From NCBI GenBank assembly GCA_032164295.1, contig JAJHTX010000008.1, positions 372,001-436,000 on the forward strand: a stretch of DNA of 64,000 nt, read 5' to 3'. The notes under the pieces were generated by a model. That model did no database searches. It was not told where the DNA came from and was given only the letters and a program-made list of their open reading frames with translations. The DNA is from Inonotus obliquus (Eukaryota; Basidiomycota; Agaricomycetes; Hymenochaetales; Hymenochaetaceae). Shown piece by piece: positions 1-10,020 of this stretch (the stretch's first letter is position 1; each line of letters begins with the position of its first letter). The translations under genes were made by a program, and so were the position numbers.

Positions 1-3000
1 CAAGGGGGACCTCTTGTTTGTCAAGCGACGGACCTAGTATTCTACAAAGAACTGACTGAATGCGCACAAGAAGTCGTGCTTGATGCACTGTAGGAATGGT
101 GCCGTCGATACAGTTTCGCGAGTAGGTCTGCTCAAACCTGCAACACGACGAACCATCTGCTGGAGTCGACGTTAACACTCATCGACTAAAGTACACCAGT
201 GCAGGAACTACAGAGTGCGAAAGGTATTAAAATCTGTTTGATGAGACACTTGCCACGGTAGTCTTTCTGGACGGCCCAAGGGGAATAATTTTTATTTAGG
301 TGTTGTTTAGGTTGGTCCCCATCCTCATCTAGCTGATGCGTCAGAAGCTCCCGTAGACGCAGAACAACAGCTCACTTGCCGTGTAAACTCAGTCGTTCGA
401 ATTACGTTCAGCCCCGACATGTGTGCTACTCCTCCTCAATCAATCCCGGTGAAAAGTTAGAAGCGGCTTCGAGGAGCGAGTGTTCAGCACGCACTATTGG
501 TTCCTAAAATGCGACGCGTCAATAATTCTCTCGAAGTACCCCCATCTCCCCTGGATGCAGCCATCCGCTTCCGCGAAGTTAGCGTTATGCAAGCATGTAG
601 ACAATGTATCAGTACGGACCTAGCTTCATGACCTCGAGCGTGAATAAGATGATCTTTATCACGGCCTTTCCAACATATGAAAACTGAAGACTAACTTTCG
701 TAAATCCATGGTGCTGCGGCACGTTTTGTCTTGATGAGCGGAACTTGGAGAGGAAAGTACATGGAGCACGCGCTGACTGTTGCTTCATGATTGAGCAAGA
801 GTGAGTCGAGTATACATCAACCGAGCACCGTCGTCGGCCTAGTTATGAGCATCACCAGAATCACTTCGAAATTTCGGTCGGGAAACACGTGATGAGCCAA
901 GTAAGACCAACGCAACGCGGCATCACCTTCACCTTATCAGAACATGATTCAGCTTGCAACTTCAACTTGTCACCTACACTCAGAGGCTCACAGACTTTTC
1001 ACACCGTTCTATGAGGACAGCGATCGATTACAACACGCGATAAGTACAAGCAGAGGTGAGTTACAGAGAATCCAGTACAGATGAGAACAAAGGGGAGAGC
1101 AAGTAAAACAGAAGGTATAGCGAATGATACAACGAGGAGCAGGAAGATGGAAAGGGCAAGGATAGAGCAGGAATGGACAGATCGGAAAGATTAGTGATTC
1201 GCAACTATGAGAGGAAGTCAGCGACTATCTTGATCCTGTCTGTTCTTTCTGTACTCCTCATTTGGATCCCCTTCTCACCAACGACTTGCTCCCACCCGTT
1301 CTCCATCGCTGCCAGACGACACTCAGATCCCAGCACGGATTTGTTCAGATGGCGCACCAGTGCGTCGGGACGCGTGAAACTTTTGGGGCAGCCGTGACAT
1401 TTGTGCCTCTGCCTCATATGCCCCGACATAACATGCCGTAGCATGGCAGTCCGATCTCGGAAGCCTTTGTCGCAATCTTCCATGATGCACATGACTTTGT
1501 GCACTACGGGGACGATGGGAGCGTTGCGAGGGCGAGATGGAGATGAACGGTTCGGAGGGCGTGCTGACGGGGCGGCGTTCCGCCTCTGCTTTGCGCTTTT
1601 TCTGGCCGGAGAGGAGGACGAGTGTGCGGGAGTCGGTGCGGGAGAGGAGGGCGAGAGTGTGGAAGAGGAGGACGAGGGAGTGGGAGCCGAGATAGGAGAG
1701 AAGGGTGGGGACTTGGGAACCGAGACGGGGGAAGGCTTGTCTGCTGGTGTGGCCACCTCTGGAGTTGAGACTCCGAACGATGGCGAGGACGACGGGGACG
1801 GGTACAGGGACGGGGACGGTGCGGGAGCTGAGACAGGAGAGGGAATGTCCGTCGGAGTTGCCATCTTTGGAGGCGAGACTCCGGACGATGGCGAGGACGG
1901 TGGGGACAGGGACAACGGGGACAAGGACGGTGCGGGAGCCGAGATGGGAGAGGGCAGATGCGTTGGTGTTGCCACCTCTGGAGTCGATGCTCCCGATGAT
2001 GACGAGGAGGAGGAAAGCAGAGGAGGAAGATCTGCCGTGGACCTCTCTATATTTGAGAGATCGTTACCAAAGCCTCTCTCAATCGGAGGCGGAGAAGGGA
2101 TATGAGCGACAAGGTCTTCGTGGGCGGTGTCGGCAGCACCCGGCGAGGACGGGATGATGGACCAGTCACCCTAGGTCACTCCATCAGGACATGTTTCTTT
2201 ACTGGGACAAAGTAATACTTACAAGTAAATTGCCAGCCATCGAGGGTGGCTCGCTATCGAGAGCGCCATATGCGAAGGATGGACCGGCACCAAAGGGTGC
2301 GGATGCGCTGTCCATGTTGAATTCGAATTGGGTATCCCAACTCATGCCAGAGAAATCTAGCAGGTTCAGGCGATTTGCCTCTTCGGTTGACACGAACGAA
2401 CCGTCCGATGCCACCTGGAGGTCGCTGTAGATTGTGGGGTGTATAGCGCCCATATCGAGGACGAACTGCAGAAAGTCGGACATGTTGTTGAGAGTCGAGG
2501 TAGTTACTGGGTGGAGAGCTGTTGGATGAGAAGCGAGAACGAAGTGGATGTTGGGACTCAAACTGCCACTGCTTAAATACCCCTTTTCCTTTGTCAAAGC
2601 GCTAGCTCTAGATGCCCAGAAGAAAATACAACAATTACTGAATTTTTCAAGGTCTTCGCCTTTGACAATTCTTGGCGATTACTTTCTGAGACTGTGGATG
2701 CGAGACGCGGCAACCGGCGTGCTTCGATACCCGTGGCTGTGCTTTAGATATAGATAAGGTTTGGGAGGTTGAGGGAGTGTCCTATTGTCAGGGTCACTCA
2801 CGCTTTCTCATCCAAGGCGAAAGCTCAGATTTATTAATTGAAAAGTAATGTCAAAGCGTGATGAGTAGAAAATGAACTAGATGCCGATTTAATCGTACGC
2901 GTAATCACCCTCCTTGGTCCGTGCTACAAAGATAAGACTGAAGAGAAAGCAAACTCTCTGTGATCAGACCGTACGAGGCCATCATCCTTCCAGAGTTCTT

Positions 3001-3360
3001 CAAAGGGTTAGCCGCGATGGCGGTGCCGAGGTTATCAAGGACCCCTGGCTGGCAAGACTCTGCCAGGAATATAATGTCGCTGAATTTGTTTACATTCTAT
3101 TTATGTAATAAAGGAAAGCAATGTCAAAGTGTGATGAACTTCATCAGTACTAGACTACTAGTATTATCTCAAGATCTCGTATGCTCTGGATCCACCCCGT
3201 AACATCTTATAAGCACACAAAAGAGAATATGGTTGGCCTAGGGATACCTAACTTCATTGGCATAAGCGTAAACTTGAACATGACCTATACCCAGGTATCA
3301 TAATGGATGAACCGCTCAGAACATAGGAATCCTTCCTTTGTCAAACCAAAATATGACTAA
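1..3360 (-). repeat. Inverted copy (unit A) of the zinc-finger repeat unit
   Basis: The whole stretch matches, in reverse complement, the repeat block at 36600-41180 and 44000-47680. From high to low coordinates it holds the promoter flank (2600-3360), the zinc-finger gene (1205-2483) and the downstream non-coding tail (1-1200). The tail includes the same sequence as 40240-40980 and 46640-47400. Bases 1 to about 400 also pair as an inverted repeat with 21518-21895. Outside the zinc-finger gene I see no coding signal. The long plus-strand open frames across 1401-2157 are antisense to the Ser/Pro-rich linker. Confidence 0.85.
1205..2483 (-). CDS. C2H2 zinc-finger protein, paralogue A (two exons)
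   Basis: Exon 1 is 2483-2223 (87 codons, ATG at 2483). The intron is 2222-2171, with GTAAGT at its start and CCTAG at its end. Exon 2 is 2170-1205, for 408 residues in all. The N-terminus (MSDFLQ...) is acidic and aromatic and could be an activation region, which is inference. A long Ser/Pro/Thr linker with three imperfect repeats of the type STPEVATPADKPSP follows. The C-terminus has two fingers: one Cys-x4-Cys-x12-His-x4-His, and one Cys-x2-Cys-x12-His with a distal Cys. The end is a conserved basic tail finishing VADFLS. It is likely a nuclear DNA-binding protein; the target is unknown. Four paralogues lie at 37765, 41958, 44943 and 51919. A TATTTAA box lies about 100 nt upstream, as in copies B and D. 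Gene model from paralogue comparison; the family name is not recognised. Confidence 0.8.
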
Positions 3361-4001
3361 GTCACCTTTCAGATACTGCATCGGGAAAAATTCCAGCAGT
3401 AGCCTTGGGTTATGTAAGTGGCATATATGGTATATTGGGTATGAAAGATGTAGAAGAGTCAACAGCATACCTCAAATCTCATAAGTTAATAAAAGTAGCT
3501 ATTAGGCGGTATCAAAATGTTAAGATATGGAAGATCGGTGAGTGAATATATGCGTGTACATGAACAATCAACTCTGATATAATGCTGAAAGATTTGACAG
3601 TGGACCTCAAATCTGACAAGTTATTAGCAGTCTCGCAAATTTATGAAATGGATATAATAATTTATAAGGTACTGAAAGTTGTTGTATGTTTGAATATATC
3701 CTATGATAATTCGAAAGTCATTTCATTGCTTGCACACCACTATAAGTCTGAGAGCATCATTATATTTCAGCATCATAAGCACATCAAGTCGTCTTATTAC
3801 TTGATTAATTGCACAAGAATAACTCTCAAATATTCTAGAGTGTTAGTGACAAGTCAGAGAGTCCAAGATTACCAGAGAGAGACCAGGATATAGAGCCAAA
3901 GTTTGTGACACAAGTCAGCCAAACACGTGCTCTGTGTATTGAGAGTTGGGTTGAGTTTGCAAGCCGACTGCCACTTGTACTTGCTTGAGCGCTTGAGTCT
4001 T
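3361..4001. other. AT-rich intergenic stretch, nothing identified
   Basis: No coding signal, RNA gene or clear repeat boundary was seen here. The open frame of about 100 codons at 3582-3893 has composition typical of AT-rich non-coding DNA. Confidence 0.5.
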
Positions 4002-4290
4002 CTAGGCCTTTTGAAGGGCCAAAATCTTCTCAAAGGATGCATCGTCATCGCCATCGTTATCGTCATCTTTGAGTTCGACTTTCTCAAGGGGGCTGAATTT
4101 TTGTCTAAAGAAGTAAAGGCCATTACAAAAATTTGCATGAGATTATAAGTACTAACTTACTCATTCCACCAACCAAGAGTTTCTTCCACCCAGTCTTCAT
4201 CCGCTCTCTCAAAAAACGAAATGATCCAATAATAAAATAACTTCAAGCTGAATTTGCTGTCTTGCTCAGCGAATTGGGAACCGCGCAATA
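4002..4290 (-). pseudogene. DUF6698-like gene fragment (C-terminal part)
   Basis: On the minus strand, a stretch reading FFERADEDWVEETLGWWNE ends at a GTAAGT donor (about 4190). After a TTTAG acceptor it continues into an acidic tail (DDDNDGDDD) and a TAG at 4002-4004. The same signature (WVKETLAWWNK, then an acidic C-terminus after an intron at the same place) occurs in the intact gene at 29097-30912. Only the last two exons are present. The 5' side is cut by the chromovirus remnant on the other strand, so this is a truncated relic. Confidence 0.55.
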
Positions 4291-4988
4291 ATCTCATTCC
4301 AAACTCTAACGAGGCTATTGATGACTTTTATAAAAAGCATCTAGGCACTCCTCAAGTTTTTGCTGCACATCTAGGTCTTTTGACGTTCAAGCTGATTTTC
4401 CGTTATACTGAACCAGATTGTTCACATGGTTGGTCGGGATGCCCAACCTTGAAGGGGGGGTGATGTTACGATGTTTCTTTCCTTTTCCTTAAATGACCTT
4501 TCTTTTCATTTTCATTGACGCATATTTACATTCCTTTAAACACATTCCTTACTTAATACATACAGGCTTAGCTAATTACAATCTATAACAACTTTATCAC
4601 TTTCCATTTCTCATTACTTATTTTTGCTGACTCGTTGATCTTCTTTCTGTTTGGCCCGATGATGCTTACTCATCCTTACTCATTCTTGCTGACTTGTTAG
4701 GCCCCATCGTTTATTTGTTTATATTTACATGCTGCTATGCAGTACCTATTTAGAGTAGAACTTACCTGTGACCAAAGTGTATATAAGGCTGGACAAGTGA
4801 GTTGGGAATTCCCCACTCTCTTGTTCTAGTACTATCACCTTCGTTGCAGGTAAGCTGTCCTCTCCCCTGTATATTAGATAGACATTTAATCTAGTACTAT
4901 CACCTTCGTTGCAGACTTTGGTCTCTTGTGATTAAGTAGTAGCTCGCCCTCTTGCTCATCGACGTCTCTGACTGCGCAAGGTGTAACA
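4266..4988 (+). mobile_element. 3' end of a chromodomain Ty3/Gypsy retrotransposon with its LTR
   Basis: A short coding remnant (about 4266-4460) carries a chromodomain-like ending, with NWEPRNNL followed about 10 residues later by DDFYKK. This is the usual C-terminus of chromoviral integrase. It is followed by a G-rich polypurine tract (AAGGGGGGGTGA) directly abutting TGTTAC at 4464. The LTR runs 4464-4988, from TGTTAC to GTAACA (perfect 6-bp inverted ends), with TATATAAGG near 4780. The 5' part of the element, including the reverse transcriptase, is missing, so the copy is 5'-truncated and inactive. Confidence 0.65.
4464..4988 (+). repeat. Long terminal repeat (525 bp) of the chromovirus remnant
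   Basis: Bounded by TGTTAC and GTAACA, preceded by a polypurine tract, with an internal TATATAAGG promoter box. A direct repeat of the CTAGTACTATCACCTTCG type occurs twice downstream of the box (about 4827 and 4892). No 5' partner LTR is in the window. Confidence 0.65.
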
Positions 4989-5035
4989 AGCATGAATTGA
5001 TGGGTAAGCAATACAAGCTTATAATCAAAGTTTAC

Positions 5036-5218
5036 CTAAGTGTGACCATAATCAAGGATTCTTGGCCTTCTGCAAGAGCCACCTACCTGTGCAGCAACAG
5101 TCCTCAAACATTTGAAATCAGCTATAACCTGGAAAACTGTTGACCCTGAGATCTCTGTCAGCCTCGCGATCTCAGACACGCAGAGCTTCTTGTTTATAAT
5201 GATGATGCACTCCTGCAA
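5036..5218 (-). pseudogene. Tc1-like transposase N-terminal fragment
   Basis: About 60 residues resemble the N-terminal helix-turn-helix of Tc1/mariner transposases: KKLCVSEIARLTEISGSTV, then a second helix and a GGSCRRPRIL end resembling the GRP linker between the two DNA-binding subdomains. The rest of the transposase would lie at lower coordinates, but that side is occupied by the LTR ending at 4988. This looks like a relic cut by the retroelement. Confidence 0.45.
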
Positions 5219-5613
5219 ATCATTTGAAAGTCATCTCCTCTTTTGACGGTGTCGCATGAATTATACCCAGAGGGTGGATGGTGTGTGGATGGTAGTTAGT
5301 GATCACTGTCAGAGATTATGTCATCTGTACTGGTTTTGCTTATGTCTGGTTGCATTGACTAGTCCTTTACCTTTAACCATCTGCTCCATCTGCACTCCTG
5401 CAACTTATGGAGACGAAGACAAACCCGAACAGCTCATTGAACACCAGGTTAGCTTGGATGGAGAGTGTATCGAGTACTAGTGAGCAATAGGTGCAGATGA
5501 GCTGTCAGTGCAACTTCTGGAGAAACAATCTGATAAGTGGTTTCCAGTGCCTTATTCCGTAGGCATAGCAGCGATGATTTCGGTATTCCATAGCAGGTGC
5601 TTAATTTCTCAGC

Positions 5614-5673
5614 TGCTGGTGGAGAGATTCAGGTGCACCTTTATTGCTGGTGGAGGGATTCAGGTGCACCTTT
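5614..5673. repeat. Two-copy tandem repeat, about 30 bp
   Basis: TGCTGGTGGAGAGATTCAGG and its continuation recur immediately downstream with one substitution (period 31 bp). Confidence 0.8.
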
Positions 5674-5766
5674 GTGCAACTTTCTGAGTCCTTGCATTGT
5701 TAGCTCATCCTCCCAATAGCAGAACTCTATGTTCTATGTATACAAGGAATCACTAACTACTGGGCC

Positions 5767-6045
5767 TTAAATATACACTGTACCACAGCTGCCCTTCTCT
5801 AGAGAATAGCCTACCAACACTGGTCCTTTATTCGTACCTACACCTAATGACTTCTCTGCCTCAACCTTGTGTCCCTTCTTCCCCACTGATTGGTCATTCA
5901 CAACATCAGTGAATAACATCCCCCAGGTCTCTCCTGCCATTCTGCGGGGCTTTACCGTATCGCCTGAGCCTCTTACAAGTAGTGAATAGGATAAATTTGG
6001 TTTACCTGTCATAAAGCTTGCATCATAGAACAACTCATTCACCAC
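5767..6045 (-). other. Unrecognised 92-codon open frame
   Basis: An ATG-initiated frame of 92 residues with unremarkable amino-acid composition. I recognise no domain. It sits between transposon relics and is most likely a non-functional or transposon-derived frame. Confidence 0.2.
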
Positions 6046-6353
6046 AAGTACACGCTCTACTTAGTTGTCTCAATTTATACATATTCTGAAAGCACCCATC
6101 AATGGATGAATTTTAGCTGTCAAAATGCATGAGTTATGAGAGATGTACTGCTGAGGGAGAGAAACCTGCATATTGGTATGCCGGAAGACTGACCCTCTCT
6201 ACTGCAAAGGACACATTATTTGGCCACCAAAACTTGTGCATAGATACCTTCCATCCTGGCATGAGTTTAGCCGCTCAAATAAGACTTTTATGAGTAGTAT
6301 TTCATGAGCTACAATGTTTGCGCTGTCTGACTTAATAGGGTTGTCTTTTTTGT

Positions 6354-6640
6354 TCTGCTACATACACAACACATCTCTTGTACATTTTTATACTGTTAGA
6401 AGCGTGCTTTTGAGTACTCTTTTTACATGGCTGTATCATATTTTTACATGCAGTATTCACTAAATTACGAGCTTTGCATTACATGAAGGAGGAGGTGAGG
6501 TACATACTTGACGTGATTGCAATTTTTGTTCCACCACGTATACAACACATTTCTCAGACATTCTTATACCATTAGAAGTACATTTCGAGTACTTTTTTTA
6601 CATGTTGAAATCATATTTGTACGTACAGTATTGACAGAGA
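6354..6640. repeat. Diverged direct duplication of about 110 bp
   Basis: The segment at about 6354-6466 (ACACAACACATCTCTTG, then TGTTAGAAG, GAGTACT and ACATGCAGTATT) recurs at about 6530-6640 with the same order of landmarks. The spacing is about 175 bp and divergence is substantial. Confidence 0.6.
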
Positions 6641-7039
6641 AATTGGCCGATTAGTCCATTTTCGACCTCTAAGAGCACAATGCACATCAAAAAAAAGCAC
6701 GTGAGAGCCCGATTCTCAGGTTTTTTGAATTTAGCTGTAAGAACATAGTCGGGACTAGGGCTAGCCATCTGACTGACTGCATCATCCTTATTATTGCTAG
6801 TAGTTTCTTGAGGACGTATTAGTATATAATAAGCCATATATTCTGGGGGTGTACCAGCTGGTATAATTACTCCATAAATGAATCAAGGGACAGCTGCAAA
6901 CATTGGTTAGTCAGGCTGGGTTGATGTTGCAAGTGCAGATTGAAGGGCAGCATCTGGGATAGCATCAGGGTTTAGTGGGTAAATTCCACACTTGCGAAAT
7001 GCAGCTTATATTATCTTGCTGGTGAAGGTATTCTGTCTT

Positions 7040-8170
7040 GCTTGCGTATAGACTCTAATAACATTATACTTTTTGATAGCAATATGCTTTTGACCTATGA
7101 CTGTAACTTTCTTTTTTAAGAGGTACTGAGAGGCCCAAATATGCTAAAGTCACATGGTTAAAGAGCATAGGTTGTATGAGGGGGAAGACATAGAATAAGA
7201 ACTCAATGTTTTTCTGCCAATGCAAGAAACCAAAGACTGCAGTGAGAGTTATGCTCATCTAAAATAAGCATTTGATATTCATTCAGTAACTTCAGCTTTG
7301 CTGAACTCTGAGGCTCAAAATCTCTTTCAAACCACAAAGAACCTAGCTTACTGTCAGTCCATCTATTTGGAGAGGATGCAATACTATAATTAATAATTTG
7401 ACAATATATTGTATTGATTTAAATAATACTCACCTTGCTTTGATGGGGTTATTTACTTCCCATGTAGGGGAGGTTCTCATCCCCTTCATGATAACAAGGG
7501 GATGAAGAGCTGAGCCATCTGCACATACACATTCAATAATAGTAACCAGTTCCTTGCTACCATCCTACTTTTAATGTACTGTCTTCTGATTGCAGTCAAC
7601 CAAAACACGAGTGTATTTACCCAGTACTATTTGAACTCCCTTTTCATTTAAGTTGTATAGGTTGCATGGTTTGGTTTTGAATTTGGAGATAGTTGCAGAG
7701 AGAAGGTTAAAGAAGCTCTTGACTGTAAATGGATTGAGCACCTGCACACATCCTGAATCAAGGGTAGTTGACCAGAGTAGCTTGACATCAGGATGTCGTC
7801 TTAGATACTTCTTTACCCATCTCTGTCCCAGTGAATGTTCTACAATCTGCTCTGCTTTCTCCTGAATTGTTTGACTTGTAAATGGAAGTGCTTGCTTTGA
7901 AATTGATTTCATTCACTCTTTGAGAATGATCTCTTGAGAGGGTGACAAGCTCTGCTGATATTTATGAGCTGTTCGACAGTCAAGAGCACTCTTGAAGTGT
8001 TATCACGTAAAACACCAAACTGTACTGCAGCCTGTCAAAGTCAAATAGAGAGAGTAGAGCGACTAGAGTGTGGTTTGGTTCCTGATGCTAAAACTGCAGC
8101 CATTGCTAGCTGAACCCTTTGTTCAGCATCTTCTGGAAGATTTGAACCAATAGATCCTGAAGAAAGCTGA
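7040..8170 (-). pseudogene. Pogo/Fot1-type transposase, decayed
   Basis: Read on the minus strand, the order of motifs is that of pogo/Fot1 transposases. A CENP-B-type helix-turn-helix comes first (QRWVKKYLRRHPDVKLLWS, with NPFTVKSFF after it). The DDE core follows: NLNEKGV in place of the usual DEKG, then DGSKELVTIIECVCADGSA, IMKGMRTSPTW, LILDEHNSH, and LPPHTTYAL with a PCDFSIFGPL block. Several in-frame stops and frame changes interrupt it, and the first catalytic Asp is read as Asn, so it is inactive. The pogo-like MITE at 9482-9955 may be a mobilised relative, which is inference. Confidence 0.75.
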
Positions 8171-9481
8171 GTACCAGATAAAGTCATGGGAAAATAGAAT
8201 CAGAGAAGCACCAGAGGGGAAGCAATAGATGTGGGGGAAAAGAAGTGAGAAAACACCTCTTCTCAACTTTTTGTGATGCATTTTTTATTACCATGGTAAT
8301 GTCTTAGTATTCTTGGACAATATACAGCTGCACCAGTGTTGCTGTACAATGTTTCAGCTAAGAGAATCTCAAAAATCTTAAATTTTGAAGTTGTTTGATG
8401 TTTTTATAATAATAAAGCAAAAACTAAGCTGTATACTTTCAAACTTCTACAGACTCTAGCATGTACCTATGCATCTCAGAAAATGTATAAATTATAGAGA
8501 AATAATTTGTGATGAGTGAGTAAAAAAGTTATGAATTCAACATTACCTTCTTTCTCACATGATCACTCATCAAAACTAATAGTACTATTGTCAACTTCAC
8601 TACACAACAACACATTCATTTTGGCTCACAAAACTTTGCATACACACTAGATAGATATATGTTAATCCATATCTTAAGTTTCAGCCTTGGAGATGCTCTA
8701 GATGAATTATTATTGATATATCATAGCGTGAGAACAGTTTTGGTTCACTTGAAGCGGTCAATTTTCTTGAGTACTCAGAATGCAGGCCTTATAACTCGAT
8801 ATTGTCTTACTTGATCAATACCAAATTTTTACACAAGAAAGATACAATCATGGTCTGCTGCTGCGCAGATTCTCAAGACAATTGAGCATAAAATAAGAGA
8901 GATACAACAAAATGGGGCACTTCTAGAACCTGGTGCATTAGTGGGTTGGACACAGTAGATATAATAAAGTATACAGAAGGTGCTTGTGGATAGAGTTTTG
9001 TTATAACCAACAAGACCAAATTTCCACAGTGCAAGTCTCATTATCTCATAATTGACCTTTCTCTAATGCAAGATGTAGGTCTTTAGACTACACTTATATA
9101 TAAGAATGCTAGCAATAGGATATCAAAGAGCTAAGTCAACACATTTTTTGAAGAGACAAATTGGGCAAACGCAACTTGGAGCAGTGATTCACTTTCTTGT
9201 AAACCGTGATTGATGTAGTATACCACATTTGGTAGTTTTTTAAGCTCTGCTTCATGTAAGTGAGAACACACGGCACTTAGAGACCAGTGATCATGTTTCT
9301 GGCTTCGCCAGGAACTCTAAATCTGAGTCTGTGCAATTGAGAAGAGACTTGGGGGAAGTGCCAGGTGAAATTTGCATGAAGATTGCAGATCAACTTACCA
9401 TACATAGCTTAGCTTTCAGGAGTTGAAAGTCCAAATTTTAGTCATCATGGCTGTGTCAAAATCGTTGTTTTGTTTCACATA
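8171..9481. other. AT-rich gene-free stretch
   Basis: No convincing coding frame, RNA or repeat was seen. It may be the 5' flank of the decayed pogo element. Confidence 0.5.
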
Positions 9482-9955
9482 CAGTCGAACCTGTCTATAA
9501 GCATTGACCTCAGTAGACAGCTCGAGCAATACTTGTTGGGAGGTTATGCTTGTCCACATCTGATACCGCATTAGGACAAAGTTCCCATACACTATTTTGA
9601 TCTTGCTCTGCCTCACAGTTTGCATTTAGGTATCTTTGAGCAGCCTCATCTAAGTGCTAAACATACAGTCACCATCACTGTATATATGAGGTGAGGTAAG
9701 AAAGATAACTAGTACTTTTTATTAACCAAATCAAGAAGATACAAACCACACAATCACATCAGTGCAATCACATGATCACCTCTGAACAAGCATTTCCATG
9801 CCAAATTTCTTGCCAAAATCTTAATGTCAACTCTTGTATAGAATTATGCTTATAGGACCCTGAATTTCCTATCTACCGAGTCGGTGGAATGATTTTTCTA
9901 TGCTTATGTAGAGGTTATGCTAATCCCTAGGTATGCTTATAGGCAGGTTCAACTG
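9482..9955. mobile_element. Pogo/Tc1-type MITE, 474 bp
   Basis: It starts with CAGTCGAACCTGTCTATAAG and ends with the near-perfect inverted counterpart CTTATAGGCAGGTTCAACTG. The inverted ends are about 20 bp, and TA flanks both sides (9480-9481 and 9956-9957). No coding capacity. The ends and the TA duplication fit the pogo/Tc1/mariner superfamily. It lies just upstream of the Crinkler gene at 10021, whose promoter it may contribute to. Confidence 0.75.
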
Positions 9956-10020
9956 TATTAAGATTGCCGATTCCCACTTATTGTTTTACATATCATCATC
10001 ACACTTTACATCCTCCCAAC

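Noticed and set aside
1401..2157. Two long plus-strand open frames (234 and 150 codons)
   Set aside because: They are antisense to the Ser/Pro linker of zinc-finger copy A; the same shadows appear opposite copies B and D. Repetitive codon bias creates them.
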